Source: Winogradskyella sp. (lineage in GTDB: Bacteria; Bacteroidota; Bacteroidia; Flavobacteriales; Flavobacteriaceae). Taken from it: DNA of 60,265 nt. Shown one piece after another: positions 36,396 to 47,704 of this stretch; the first letter of the stretch is position 1; each line of letters starts with the position of its first letter. A model generated the notes under the pieces. That model saw nothing but the letters and a program-made list of their open reading frames with translations. It searched no databases and had not been told where the DNA came from. The translations under genes and the position numbers were made by a program. Where the stretch lies: NCBI GenBank assembly GCA_013002225.1, contig JABDKL010000063.1, positions 1-60,265 of the forward strand, written 5' to 3'.

Positions 36396-37733
36396 TTAAT
36401 TACCCTGGTGCTCTTTAACCCTAGGAATTGTTAACAGTTTGGTCTGACGGCCATTTACGTATCTAAAACCATTTTCTCCCCAAAATCCGGCTTCTTCGAG
36501 CATAATTCTTATGTCTCGTTTCCACTCTTGTATTGTTACCGTAGTATTTAACTCAATAGCATAAACTGTGTTCTCATGCAGAGGATAATCTCCTGTGACT
36601 GGCACACCTCCTTGAGCATCCCACATTCCTAATGTAGTACCCGAAGAATGCCCATATGTTCCTAATGGATGTGTATAAATTGAAGGTTTTAATCCTTTTA
36701 ATTTCGCTTCTGTAAGGGATTCTGCTAAAATTTTATTTCCGGTTTTACCTGTTTTAAAATTAGAAGTAAAAATGTCTTGAAGGGTATTTCCCTGACCAAG
36801 GGCTTCAACTAAATATTTAGGCGGTTCACTTTCGTTTGGTTTTAAAACATAGGCTAATTCTTGGCAATCTGTATTTAATCTTAAATAAGTTATCCCAAAA
36901 TCACAATGTAATAGATCGCCAGGTAAAATTACCATATCTTCAGGCCTGTTCGAAAAAGCATAGAGGTGATTTCCTAATTCCTCAGCAGATCGCTGTACAT
37001 CTACTGTTGGGTGAAACCACGTTTCTAATCCCAGTCTAGTAACTTTATCACGCATCCACCACTCTACGTCTGTTGTCGTTGTAATGCCTGCCGTAATCAC
37101 CTGCTCAGAAAAAGCTTCTGCAATAATATCGTGAGTGATATCCACCAGTTGATTATAAATTACCATTTCAGTTTCAGTTCTTGTTTCAATCCAACCTATA
37201 GCTAATTTTTCGGCTGACTTTACCTTAGGTTTATAGGGTTCGGGTAAAAAAGACATAAACGCATCATGATCTGTTTTTACCAAGCCGTCTGCAATGTTAA
37301 ATGATTCAGAATAATTCAATCCTATAGATTTTGGGTTTCGTTCTTCTATTATTTCTACTAATCGTTTCCATTGATTTGGTTCCTTGTCTTTATCCCATGC
37401 AGAGACTATATTTTCTCCGAAATTATAACGTGCAACGGCTAGTTTTTCGATGGTGTTTTTATCCTTATTCCTGTAAAAAACTAAAATAGTTCGGCGCCTT
37501 GCATTGAGCCAGGTTGCCGGAAGCATGGTTTTTAATACCGGATCTTCGTTATATTCTCTAGAAATAAGTATCCACATATCAAAACCTGTATCATCCATCA
37601 GTTTTGGTAATAAATTATCAAATCTATCTTTTAAAATATTATCGACTACCTCTGCACGTTGACGCTCGGGTAAAATTTGCTGCGAATACACTGACAAACT
37701 AAGAATACAAATAAGATATTTTAAGAATTTCAT
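36396..37733 (-). CDS. secreted M24-family metallopeptidase (Xaa-Pro aminopeptidase-like)
   Basis: A 445-residue protein with an N-terminal signal peptide (MKFLKYLICILSLSVYSQQ), so it is exported. Residues about 25-170 form the creatinase N-domain; the C-domain is the pita-bread peptidase. The five metal ligands are visible: Asp in HCDFG, Asp in RLNTDCQ, His in TYGHSSG, Glu in AIELNT and Glu in MLEEAGF. Family members cleave Xaa-Pro bonds at N-termini; secreted forms in flavobacteria probably assist peptide nutrition. It converges on the MFS gene with only one base between stop codons and no visible terminator. Confidence 0.88.
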   Translation of the reverse strand: MKFLKYLICILSLSVYSQQILPERQRAEVVDNILKDRFDNLLPKLMDDTGFDMWILISREYNEDPVLKTMLPATWLNARRRTILVFYRNKDKNTIEKLAVARYNFGENIVSAWDKDKEPNQWKRLVEIIEERNPKSIGLNYSESFNIADGLVKTDHDAFMSFLPEPYKPKVKSAEKLAIGWIETRTETEMVIYNQLVDITHDIIAEAFSEQVITAGITTTTDVEWWMRDKVTRLGLETWFHPTVDVQRSAEELGNHLYAFSNRPEDMVILPGDLLHCDFGITYLRLNTDCQELAYVLKPNESEPPKYLVEALGQGNTLQDIFTSNFKTGKTGNKILAESLTEAKLKGLKPSIYTHPLGTYGHSSGTTLGMWDAQGGVPVTGDYPLHENTVYAIELNTTVTIQEWKRDIRIMLEEAGFWGENGFRYVNGRQTKLLTIPRVKEHQGN

Positions 37734-37870
37734 TTATTAAATAATTTTGCTAAAGTTAATAAAAAACATAAGCATTAATCTTTAAAATCATAATTCGACT
37801 ATAACGATGAAATCTTGAAAAAACACAATAAAAAGTGTATTAATGTAGGAATAAGATTAATAAATACGTG

Positions 37871-37903
37871 TTGTTCATCGAAAAACACATAAACCTAAGT
37901 TCG
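37871..37903 (+). promoter_or_regulatory. candidate promoter of the sorting-domain mini-protein
   Basis: TTG at 37871-37873 and TAAGTTCG at 37896-37903 (one mismatch to TAnnTTTG) with 22 bases between; the ATG follows 48 bases later. The spacing is slightly long. Confidence 0.35.
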
Positions 37904-37951
37904 TTTATACCAACTGTTTATATATTTAAAACAACTTAACCTATTAATATT

Positions 37952-38302
37952 ATGAAAAGATCTGCCCACGCCCAAGCAGCACTTATTGTATTATTTGCGT
38001 TTTGCTTTTTATCTAATAATCCCATCTCCTTAGGTAATAGCCTTTTTGCAACTGTTACAAATACAATGAAAACACCAGATGAAAGTGTAATTATTTATAA
38101 TGCTACTGAAGGGTTAAAATCTAACAAACTTCCCAAACATTTAAAACAATTAGACGTCATAAATAAGGTAGGGCGAAAAGTGTTATCGATCAATAAGTTT
38201 AATAATTCAATATATTTAAATACCTTAAAATCTGGAGCATATACTATAAAGGCAAAATCGAATTCAGGTAAACTAGTAAGTTTAAAACTACTGAAATACT
38301 AA
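37952..38302 (+). CDS. small secreted protein with type IX secretion (T9SS) type-A-like sorting domain
   Basis: A 116-residue protein with a signal peptide (ALIVLFAFCFLSNNPISLG, about residues 10-28). Its C-terminal half reads as the Por secretion-system sorting domain: VINKVGRKVLSI, then YLNTLKSGAYTIKAKSNSGK and SLKLLKY at the end, matching the family pattern of a G-R-x-V strand, an L-x-x-G-x-Y turn and a basic end. The intervening cargo is only about 35 residues. T9SS moves such proteins across the outer membrane and attaches or releases them. A very strong terminator follows, so this is a complete gene and not a remnant. Whether the sorting tail is functional cannot be seen. Confidence 0.7.
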   Translation: MKRSAHAQAALIVLFAFCFLSNNPISLGNSLFATVTNTMKTPDESVIIYNATEGLKSNKLPKHLKQLDVINKVGRKVLSINKFNNSIYLNTLKSGAYTIKAKSNSGKLVSLKLLKY

Positions 38303-38320
38303 ATGGATTTAAAATATGGC

Positions 38321-38356
38321 AAAAAAAAAGGAGTGCAAATGCACTCCTTTTTTTAT
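38321..38356. terminator. bidirectional intrinsic terminator
   Basis: GGAGTGC/GCACTCC stem with an AAAT loop between runs of nine A and nine T. It closes the mini-protein gene and the convergent small membrane-protein gene. Confidence 0.93.
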
Positions 38357-38368
38357 ATACTATAAAAT

Positions 38369-38551
38369 TTAATGTGCTGAATCAGCACGCTTAGCTTTCT
38401 TCTCTTCTCTAATTTCTTTGAAACGCTCAATTGCAGAACCAAATACCCAATAAGGAATTACAAAGGTTAAAAGGAAAATCATTAACCAAAACCCAATAGT
38501 CAAAATGGTTAAAAATGCTAAAAATCCTAAATACTGATCAAATTCGAACAT
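38369..38551 (-). CDS. small membrane protein
   Basis: A 60-residue protein with one long hydrophobic stretch (LGFLAFLTILTIGFWLMIFLLTFVIPYWVF, one or two helices, residues about 8-38) and a basic/acidic tail (IERFKEIREEKKAKRADSAH). It ends at the shared terminator and starts 95 bases from the stop of mgsA. Function unknown; the clean boundaries and charge asymmetry support a real gene. Confidence 0.6.
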   Translation of the reverse strand: MFEFDQYLGFLAFLTILTIGFWLMIFLLTFVIPYWVFGSAIERFKEIREEKKAKRADSAH

Positions 38552-38646
38552 AATTGCGTTTCATTTTTATTACAGCCACAAAGATATAACCAAAATATAA
38601 GTATTACAAAATCTAAATAGAGTTTTATTAACACAAAATAAACAGT

Positions 38647-39009
38647 CTAAACTGCTTTGATTAACAACTCTGCAGTCGCAGGATTTGTTGCCAAAGGGAC
38701 ATTATGTACATCGCATAACCTCATTAACATTAAAATATCGGGTTCGTGCGGATGACGATCTAATGGGTCTCTAAAAAATAAAACCATATTGCATTTACCT
38801 TCTGCTACTCTCGCCGCAATTTGAGCATCGCCACCTAGAGGTCCTGATAATAAAGCATTAACTACAAACCCGGCTTTTTTAACTTTCTCACCTGTAGTAC
38901 CTGTAGAAACTAAATTAATTTTCTTTTGATGTAAAATTGCACTGTGTTCATTTAAAAATTGAACCATTTCTGCTTTTTTACCGTCGTGTGCTATAATTGC
39001 AATTTCCAT
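38647..39009 (-). CDS. mgsA: methylglyoxal synthase
   Basis: A 120-residue enzyme, shorter than Escherichia coli MgsA (152) but with the whole active site: His8 (IIAHDGKK), the phosphate loop STGTTGEK (35-42), catalytic Asp61 in GPLGGDAQI, and His88 and Asp91 in HPHEPDIL. It converts dihydroxyacetone phosphate to methylglyoxal plus phosphate, a bypass when glycolysis is phosphate-limited. The sequence is intact; the N- and C-terminal extensions of the enterobacterial enzyme are simply missing. It starts at the base next to the stop codon of the kinase gene and lies with gapA and pfkA, so its context is triose metabolism. Confidence 0.92.
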   Translation of the reverse strand: MEIAIIAHDGKKAEMVQFLNEHSAILHQKKINLVSTGTTGEKVKKAGFVVNALLSGPLGGDAQIAARVAEGKCNMVLFFRDPLDRHPHEPDILMLMRLCDVHNVPLATNPATAELLIKAV

Positions 39010-39870
39010 TTATAAATCGTTTGCATGATAATTCACTAATCCATCTATTGGTCTTCTCACAAAGTTGCCCACCTTTAGATTATACTCTTTGGCGACCTCA
39101 ATAATTTCAGATTGAGCGAAATAGGCAATTGAGCCAGCGAAATGAACTGGGCAGGATTTTAATTCTTCTTTAAACTGAAGAATCATATTTTCCGTGAATA
39201 ATCTTATGCCTTTCTTAATAAGTTCTTTTACATAGTCTGAGTCTTTATTTAAAAACATAAACTCTGCATGGTCGGCAAGATATGCACTGGGATTCCCTTG
39301 CTTATACAAATTGTACTTAATAAAATCGGCTTCTAAATTATGCTTATGCTCAAACGCCACACGTATGGTGTCTGGCATTTTATTAAAATAGTAATCTCTA
39401 ATCAGTTGTTTACCAAAGTAATTACCACTGGCATCATCCATTAAAGAGTAACCCAAACTAAAAACCCGTTGATGCAGGTTTTTGCCATCGTAATAACTAC
39501 AATTAGATCCTGTTCCTAAAATACACACAACGGCAGCCTCATCTTTATCATTTATACACGCTCTAACGGCAGCATAGGTATCCTCTTTTACCTCTATTAG
39601 TGCTTTTGGAAAAAACGCTTCAAGAACCGCTTTTAAAGCTAATCTCGGTTTTTCGGTACCGCAACCTGCTCCATAAAAAAAGACATGTGTAACCTGGCCT
39701 GCCAAATCGACTAACTCAGTACTTTTACGAAGAATTTTTTTTAGCTTTTTTTCTGCTATAATTGCCGGATTTAACCCTTTTGTTCTGATTTTTTCAGCTG
39801 CTTTTTCACCATTTTTATTAATAGCTATCCAGTCGCATTTAGTAGAACCTCCGTCTGTTATTAAAATCAT
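39010..39870 (-). CDS. BadF/BadG-type sugar kinase, N-acetylglucosamine kinase-like
   Basis: A 286-residue member of the ASKHA superfamily. Phosphate-1 loop is LITDGGSTKCDWI (Asp5, Gly6), phosphate-2 is VVCILGTGSNCSYY and the adenosine segment is VHFAGSIAYF. Length and wording fit the Bacteroidota N-acetylglucosamine-kinase-like BadF/BadG family. It would phosphorylate an amino sugar for entry to central metabolism; the exact sugar is not determined. It follows gapA by 86 bases with a terminator between, and abuts mgsA. Confidence 0.82.
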   Translation of the reverse strand: MILITDGGSTKCDWIAINKNGEKAAEKIRTKGLNPAIIAEKKLKKILRKSTELVDLAGQVTHVFFYGAGCGTEKPRLALKAVLEAFFPKALIEVKEDTYAAVRACINDKDEAAVVCILGTGSNCSYYDGKNLHQRVFSLGYSLMDDASGNYFGKQLIRDYYFNKMPDTIRVAFEHKHNLEADFIKYNLYKQGNPSAYLADHAEFMFLNKDSDYVKELIKKGIRLFTENMILQFKEELKSCPVHFAGSIAYFAQSEIIEVAKEYNLKVGNFVRRPIDGLVNYHANDL

Positions 39871-39886
39871 ATCATCTAATGTATAT

Positions 39887-39931
39887 ACTAAAAATTCCGT
39901 AGAAATGAAATGTCACAACTCTACGGAATTT
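39887..39931 (-). terminator. intrinsic terminator after gapA
   Basis: A 12-bp perfect stem AAATTCCGTAGA / TCTACGGAATTT (39892-39903 and 39920-39931) with a 16-base loop, followed on the minus strand by five T. It separates gapA from the kinase gene. Confidence 0.75.
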
Positions 39932-39956
39932 ATATAATTATAGTTATTATAATATC

Positions 39957-40979
<1,023 letters not shown>

Positions 40980-40985
40980 TTATTA

Positions 40986-41972
40986 TTACACTGTCATTAT
41001 ATCCGAAACTCTAAGAAGCTCCTTGTTTATTTTAGATTTGCCTTTAACGGCCAGATCAAATGGTGTCATTTGAATCATATCGTTTTTTAGCCCAACCATA
41101 AAATTGCTATCACCTGCTAAAAGACCTTCTACGGCCTTTACTCCCATTCTGCTCGCCAAGACTCGATCAAAGCACGATGGTGATCCGCCTCTTTGCATAT
41201 GTCCTAAAACTGAAACTCGCACTTCGTATTCCTCCATATTTTCTTCAACATAATCCTTTAGCTCAAATACATTTTTCCCGATTTTATCTCCTTCTGCCAC
41301 CACAACGATACTTGAAGATTTACCAGACTGCTTACTTCGTCTTAAAGATTCTAATAATCTGTCCAGTCCTAAATCTTCTTCGGGAATGAGTATTTCTTCC
41401 GCCCCTGCACCAACACCAACATTTAAGGCTATATGACCAACATCGCGTCCCATAACTTCTACAAAAAACAATCTGTTATGTGAACTTGCTGTATCTCTAA
41501 TTTTATCTATTGCTTCTACCACTGTATTTAATGCCGTATCATAGCCAAGGGTATGTGTTGTCCCAAAAATATCGTTATCAATGGTACCTGGAATACCCAT
41601 CACAGGATAGTTATATTCCTGATTAAAAATCATAGCACCTGTAAAACTTCCATCACCACCAATTACAACTAAAGCATCTATACCTTCATTTATAAGTTGC
41701 TCATGTGCCTGAGCTCTCCCCTCTTTTGTTCTAAACGCTTTAGAACGTGCAGATTTAAGGATAGTACCTCCTTTATTAATGATGCCCTTAACACTACGCG
41801 CATCCATTTTAATAAAATCGCCCTCAATCATTCCTTCATAACCTCTGTAAATACCATAACATTCTATATTATGATAGGCACATGCTCTAACTACAGATCT
41901 TATAGCCGCATTCATTCCTGGAGAATCACCTCCAGATGTCATAACACCTATTTTTTTTATCGTTTTAGACAT
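40986..41972 (-). CDS. pfkA: ATP-dependent 6-phosphofructokinase
   Basis: A 328-residue phosphofructokinase with SGGDSPGMNAAIR (13-25), GGDGSFTGA (105-113; the Gly after GGD marks the ATP- rather than pyrophosphate-dependent form), PGTIDND (128-134, catalytic Asp132) and EVMGRDVGH. It commits fructose 6-phosphate to glycolysis. It is upstream of gapA on the same strand. The 134 bases before it, to the tamB stop codon, hold its promoter; no perfect -7 element was seen. Confidence 0.96.
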   Translation of the reverse strand: MSKTIKKIGVMTSGGDSPGMNAAIRSVVRACAYHNIECYGIYRGYEGMIEGDFIKMDARSVKGIINKGGTILKSARSKAFRTKEGRAQAHEQLINEGIDALVVIGGDGSFTGAMIFNQEYNYPVMGIPGTIDNDIFGTTHTLGYDTALNTVVEAIDKIRDTASSHNRLFFVEVMGRDVGHIALNVGVGAGAEEILIPEEDLGLDRLLESLRRSKQSGKSSSIVVVAEGDKIGKNVFELKDYVEENMEEYEVRVSVLGHMQRGGSPSCFDRVLASRMGVKAVEGLLAGDSNFMVGLKNDMIQMTPFDLAVKGKSKINKELLRVSDIMTV

Positions 41973-42106
41973 TTAAATTCTTTGTTTACAGTAAAATTAA
42001 GAAACTATGGAAACAATAAAGTCCGTATTCACATAAATAAATGTTAACTGTTAAAATTCAAACGTTTTCGTTAATAAGTATTTAAAAAAAGTAATTAAAA
42101 CACTTA

Positions 42107-45100
42107 TTAATCAGACTTAGTTTTAGTCTTTTCTTTTTTCATGGTGATATATTCCGGCTGCATACTCTCAGTTTTAACTTCCTCGTTCTGCTCTGTTTTT
42201 TTTAGCGTATTATCTGTTCTATTTTTGCCGGTAAAAATGATCTGAAGCAATTCTTTAAAAGTATCGAACTCTACATTGTAAGACAACCCTACGCCTTGAG
42301 TATAACCAATTTCTTCACCAAAATTTCTGATGGTATTTTCTCTATTAAAAACCTTTGCTCTTAGCGTACCATCTTCATTTAACAACCAATCGATCTGAAC
42401 ATCGCCAGTAATTGTTGTCTGCTGTGCGCTGCCAAATGGTACACCAACTTTACCATTTACAAGAATTTTATCGCTAATTTTAGTTTGAAGGGTAACTCCA
42501 AAACGATTATTGGTTTGAAGATCTGGTGTATCCTGAGCGAGCTCAAAATCGAAACCTACATCTAAATTACCGTTGCTACCACCAAAAAGGTTATTAATGA
42601 TTCCTGAAAGCCTTTCAGAAATCGTACCTGTAAAGTTTACACCTCTTACACCATTTGAGAAACCACCAGTAGCTAAAAATATTAAAGCCTGATTGTCTCG
42701 CTCTTCTTTTGAGGACAACCTATAGTCTAACTCAGATTTAACGGTTGAGCTAACCCCTGGAAACCTAAAATTAAATTCAGGTTCTGGTTGTTCTAGCTGA
42801 CCAGTTAATCCTATTTCTACTTCAACATCAATGCTTTGACTAATTGGTGTATCTAATAATACAGAAGGGTTGGCGGTACCTTTGTAAATCGCTTTTAAAT
42901 CAATCTCTGCTTTCATAGGGTCACCTTCCCAAACAATACTTCCCTCGTTAACATTAAATTTCTTTTCAACTAAACCGCCGTATTTAAAATTATAAACACC
43001 ATCATAAACTGCAAAATCTCCCCACATATTAAAAGTTCCGTTGGTATTTATTAAAAACACTAAATTACCTTCGCCTCGACCTCTTATTGTACTACCATTT
43101 TCCTTATCTATTACAATTTCTATAATAGCATTCTGCTTTACATTAAGATCAAAATTTAACTCTAGTCCTTTAACTTCAATCTGTTCTACTATCTCACCAT
43201 TTACTCGCGCTAATTTTTCTTCTGGGCTTAAAAAATGTATAAATGAGTTATCACCAAAACTTTCAGAATCATTGAGAGGTATATTAAATATTGTACCATC
43301 GGCAGTGCTGCCATCAAAATCTATCACCAACTGATCTGTTGGACCCTTGATTTCCGCAGTACCATCTACAAATCCATTACCATAGTATAAGGCGTCTTCA
43401 GTTTCAGAAGTATTTAACACCAGCAAACGATCTGTACTTAAGTCTAATCCAAGTTTCCAGTCTGAAAAATTATTGTGTTCTATAAATCCATTTAAATTAG
43501 CCTGAGAGAAAAATTTTGAATCGGTCATCGTCACATCATTAAAGACAAATCGTTGATCCCGAAGGGTTACTTTAGAATCAAAATCGAATCCATAATCTAC
43601 ATTTAGATATGGTATCGCAAGGCCTGCTCTATCTAAAAGTAATTCTCCATCAATGCTAGGTTTTTTGAGACTTCCCGTGACTTTTGCATTCCCAGATACC
43701 AGACCTCTTATATTATTGATTACACCTTCGCCTAGCGGATTAAGTGGGTCCAGTAAAAACTCTTCAAAGGTGATATCCAAATTTATGGTAGGATCATTTT
43801 TTGCGACATCTATACTTCCTATAGCTTCTAAAGACGTTAGATTGTCATTGACTAGGGATACATTGACGTTATAATCTGTTATAGAATTGTCGCCTTCTAT
43901 ATTTGCAGTTAGGTTACCTAAGTCAAAATCATTTACAAATAATTTACTGACCTCAACATTCGATTTAGGTAAATAAACACCATTATTTTGTACTAAATTT
44001 AACTTACCATTGACAATACCTCTTAACGCTAAGCTATCGATACGAGGCGTTATTTTAACCAATTGTACATCCTTAAAATCTATATTTATATTTTTATTTA
44101 AGGAATCTGTTATACTACCAGAAAACGTAATCTCTTCATTTCCCTGATTAATTTCAATTGGATAAACATCAAAAGCTTTAAAACCTCTATCGAATCTGAT
44201 TTTATTAAGTGAATCTTTTTTTGAATTGATAAACCATTCATAATCTTTAAATCTTACATCGGATTTTTTGAAGCCAACTACAGATTTATTCGTATCGTCT
44301 ATTGTATAAAACAAATTTAGATTAAAGGCATCCTGATTATTTTTTCCTCCTTTGAATTCAGATTTTATAAGCAGTGTGTCTCGTTTTGTAACATTTATTA
44401 GGCTAAAATCAGAGGCGTTGTAAACTCCTGCGCTTAAACTATCTACTTCTATATAAGTATTAAACAGCGGATTGCTATTATCAATACTTAAATTGATATT
44501 ATTTGCAAAATAGTCTTTAAACTTAATCTCTGGTGACCTAAAAGTTAATTCAAATCCACGTTCATCCGTTTCTATTCTCCCTTCTATAAAAGTATTCTTT
44601 CCTAGTTCTAAATCTTTATAAAAAACGGCTGCAATTTTGGAGTAAATATTAAACTTAAAATCAATATACTGACCAGGCTCGACATCATTAGGCACGAAAT
44701 TAGTATAAATACTCCCTATGGAATTTTCAACAAGCTTTAAAACGTCTTTCATTTTAAAATTACCAGTAACCTTACCATTAATAATATCTGGTGAGTTTAC
44801 AGTAATAATTCGTTCGTCATTATTAAAATTAGAAACAACATCAAAATCCTGAAACTCATAGGTCGCATTTTGATTTTTATAGGTTGTGTTTTTAATATTA
44901 ATAGTTCCCTGTGCATTATCATAGCTGGAGCCACTAGCTGTGGTTACAATTTCGCCTTTAAATTCGGAAATACTATCTCGGGTAACAAAATTTAAAACAC
45001 TTAAGTTGGCATAATCTACATTTGCCTTAAAATCGAATTTCATTATAGCATCAGACAAATCGGCTAGGCCATCAAAGTCGAGTTGTAAATTGGGATCATT

Positions 45101-46595
45101 AGCTACTAATTTTCCATTAAAAATCTTATTTCCTAAATCACCAGTAGCCGTAATATTTTCATAGGTGTAGTTGTTATAATCTAATGAAAAAATTGAGCCG
45201 GATATTTTTGTTTTGAGATTGTTAACGGTAAATCCTTTTCCGTCTACATCCAAATTAAGCGATGCCTTTTTTAATTTAGAATCTTCAATAAGAGCACCTA
45301 AATCAAACTCATCTAAAACAACATTGCCAATGTAAGCAGCATTATCAATATTGTTAATTTGAGTGAGTTTTAAATCAGAATCAATTAAACCTACATCTGT
45401 ATTAATAATGACGTCTGCATCGATCTGCTTAGAGGTAACGTATGCATTACCTACAATATTAAAATTTCCAACTTTTGATAGAATCGTAGGCATAGCCTTA
45501 CCCAAAATATTGGGTAATAATGCTACTAAGTCATTGTAGTTAGATGCTAAGTTATCAAACCTACCATCTATCGCAAATCCATTATCCTTACTGTTAAATA
45601 AATTTTTAAAGGTAACATCACCAATTATCCTTGTATTGTTGGTTGTACTAGCTCTAAGCTTATTAGCGGATAAATTGTTTAAGGTTCCTGACAACTCTGT
45701 ATTTAAACTTGCTGTTTGATTGACTCCAAATTCATCAAAAAATGCATTTAATTCAGTAAGGTTTATTCTAGAATCTTTAAAGTTTGCAACAACATTTACT
45801 TTATTCGTAAAATCCTGTAGATCTTCGCGTTTGTAATTAAATTGTAAATCTCCCTTTAGTTCGGACTGCCTGGTTTTAATATTTAATCCATCAAAACGCA
45901 TATGGTCTAAAGCGTACTCAAAATCAGCAACCAAATTTTCTACTCTGACGCCCTGGCTGTGATTAAAGTTAAAAGTATTAATACGCATACTAACCTCTGG
46001 ACCATTAATTAGAAAATTTGTTGTATTTGCGTTTAGATCCGTAAACTCCAGTATTTTAGGCGATTCTCTATTCTCATCGGTTAACCTAAATATGCCGTCT
46101 TCGATTGAAACATCACTTGAAGAAAAAAGAAACTCACTTTTTTTTTTGCGAGGATTATCATCATCAAACTTTGCAACGAAAACATCTAAATTTGTATCCT
46201 CTTCGCCTTTATATGTTTTTAGATTAAACACTAAATCTTGAATGTCAATATCACCAAAGTTTAGTTTTGTGTTAATGAGATTTCTGAAACTTATTATTGA
46301 AGTATTTAATTCGCCAATACTAATAAGCGTATCCTTCTTATAATCTCTTATTAAAACTTCCTTAAGTTCGACATCGCCATTTAATTGAAGTCCTACCCGA
46401 CCGATATTTATATCCGTTTTAAAGTCGGTATTCAGTCGATCCGTTGCATACCTTCCAAGCTTAGTTTGTACGGCAGGTATAGAAAGTATTAAAAAAAGAA
46501 TTAAAAAGAGCAGCAGAACGATTCCTGCTATTTTACCTAATATTTTGAGTACCCTTTTGATAGAATTTACGCTTAAGAATTGATGAAATCTTCAT
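42107..46595 (-). CDS. tamB: TamB-like translocation and assembly module protein; 5' end apparently frameshifted
   Basis: A very large protein with the repetitive beta-strand pattern of TamB and the family's C-terminal domain (FNMWGDFAVYDGVYNFKYGG and NVNEGSIVWEGDP). TamB spans the periplasm and works with an Omp85 protein in outer-membrane assembly or lipid transport. The first canonical in-frame start is a GTG at 46231, but the same frame continues upstream to 46591 without a stop. It encodes the expected cytoplasmic lead (SIKRVLKILGKI), one membrane helix (AGIVLLLFLILFLILSIPA) and conserved-looking TamB sequence (VGLQLNGDVELKEV). This stretch has no ATG, GTG or TTG. An ATG at 46595 is one base out of frame; dropping one T of the TTT at 46588-46586 would give MKIHQFLSVNSIKRV joined to the anchor. 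A one-base deletion, sequencing error or a rare start are the options. Confidence 0.8.
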
Positions 46596-46603
46596 TACCT
46601 TTG
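46596..46603 (+). promoter_or_regulatory. -7 element of the tsaD promoter
   Basis: TACCTTTG matches TAnnTTTG perfectly, 76 bases before the tsaD ATG and immediately upstream of the divergent tamB start region. A -33 element is not clear, and the -33 region would fall inside the tamB 5' end. Confidence 0.4.
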
Positions 46604-46679
46604 TCATTACATCACTTTATTAATTGTAGTGTTAGACAATACCTTGTAAAATTAACAATTATTGTGCCTAATATCGACT

Positions 46680-47702
46680 ATGAAAAAAGAAAAAATTTAT
46701 ATCCTGGGAATAGAATCTTCTTGCGATGATACCTCAGCTGCCATACTTTGTAACGCTCAAATTCTGAGTAATGTTGTGGCTGATCAAAAAATACATGCCG
46801 AATATGGTGGTGTAGTACCTGAATTAGCTTCTCGTGCACATCAACAAAATATTGTTCCTGTGGTCCACCAGGCTATCGAAAAATCAGGAATTACTAAGTC
46901 GCAATTAAGTGCGATTGCTTTTACACGAGGACCAGGATTAATGGGTTCTTTATTAGTTGGTACATCCTTTGCTAAATCTTTAGCTTACGGGCTAGACATT
47001 CCATTGATAGATGTAAACCATATGCAAGCCCATATATTAGCTCATTTTATTGAAGAGGATGGCCATAAAAAACCCCCATTTCCATTTTTGGCAATGACCA
47101 TTTCTGGAGGTCATACTCAAATCGTTAAGGTGACCAATTATTTTGAAATGGAAGTCCTTGGTGAAACGATTGATGATGCCGTTGGTGAGGCCTATGATAA
47201 AAGCGGGAAAGTTTTAGGCTTAGGATATCCAGCAGGTCCAGAGATAGATAAACGTGCTCAACTGGGTAATCCAAAAGCTTATAGGTTTACCAAACCTAAG
47301 GTCGATGGTCTAAATTTTAGTTTTTCAGGCTTAAAAACGGCAATACTATATTTTGTACAACGTGAAGTAAAGGCAAACCCAAATTTTGTGGAAGACAACC
47401 TAAATGATATATGTGCTTCCATTCAGTATACCATTATCGGAATATTAATGGACAAGCTAAAACTTGCTGTCAAGCAAACTGGTATAACACATATTGCTAT
47501 AGGTGGTGGAGTATCTGCAAATTCTGGTATACGCAAAGCTTTAAAAGATGCTGAACAAAAACACGGATGGACGACCTATATTCCTAAATTTGAATACACT
47601 ACAGATAATGCCGCAATGATTGCTATTGTTGGCTACTTAAAATATTTACGAAAGGATTTTTCTAATTTTGACGTAATGGCTACAGCACGACTTAAAATAT
47701 AG
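46680..47702 (+). CDS. tsaD: tRNA N6-adenosine threonylcarbamoyltransferase
   Basis: A 340-residue ASKHA-fold enzyme with GIESSCDDT (10-18), the iron-binding HMQAHILAH (His114, His118), FSFSGLKTAI and a C-terminal AIGGGVSANSGIR and TTDNAAMIA. Together with TsaB, TsaE and TsaC it installs t6A37 on ANN-decoding tRNAs. The frame opens at a TTG (46662), but the ATG at 46680 gives the family-typical MKKEKIYILGIESS start. It is the first gene of a tRNA/rRNA-modification run: rsmE follows two bases after its stop. Confidence 0.96.
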   Translation: MKKEKIYILGIESSCDDTSAAILCNAQILSNVVADQKIHAEYGGVVPELASRAHQQNIVPVVHQAIEKSGITKSQLSAIAFTRGPGLMGSLLVGTSFAKSLAYGLDIPLIDVNHMQAHILAHFIEEDGHKKPPFPFLAMTISGGHTQIVKVTNYFEMEVLGETIDDAVGEAYDKSGKVLGLGYPAGPEIDKRAQLGNPKAYRFTKPKVDGLNFSFSGLKTAILYFVQREVKANPNFVEDNLNDICASIQYTIIGILMDKLKLAVKQTGITHIAIGGGVSANSGIRKALKDAEQKHGWTTYIPKFEYTTDNAAMIAIVGYLKYLRKDFSNFDVMATARLKI

Positions 47703-47704
47703 AT

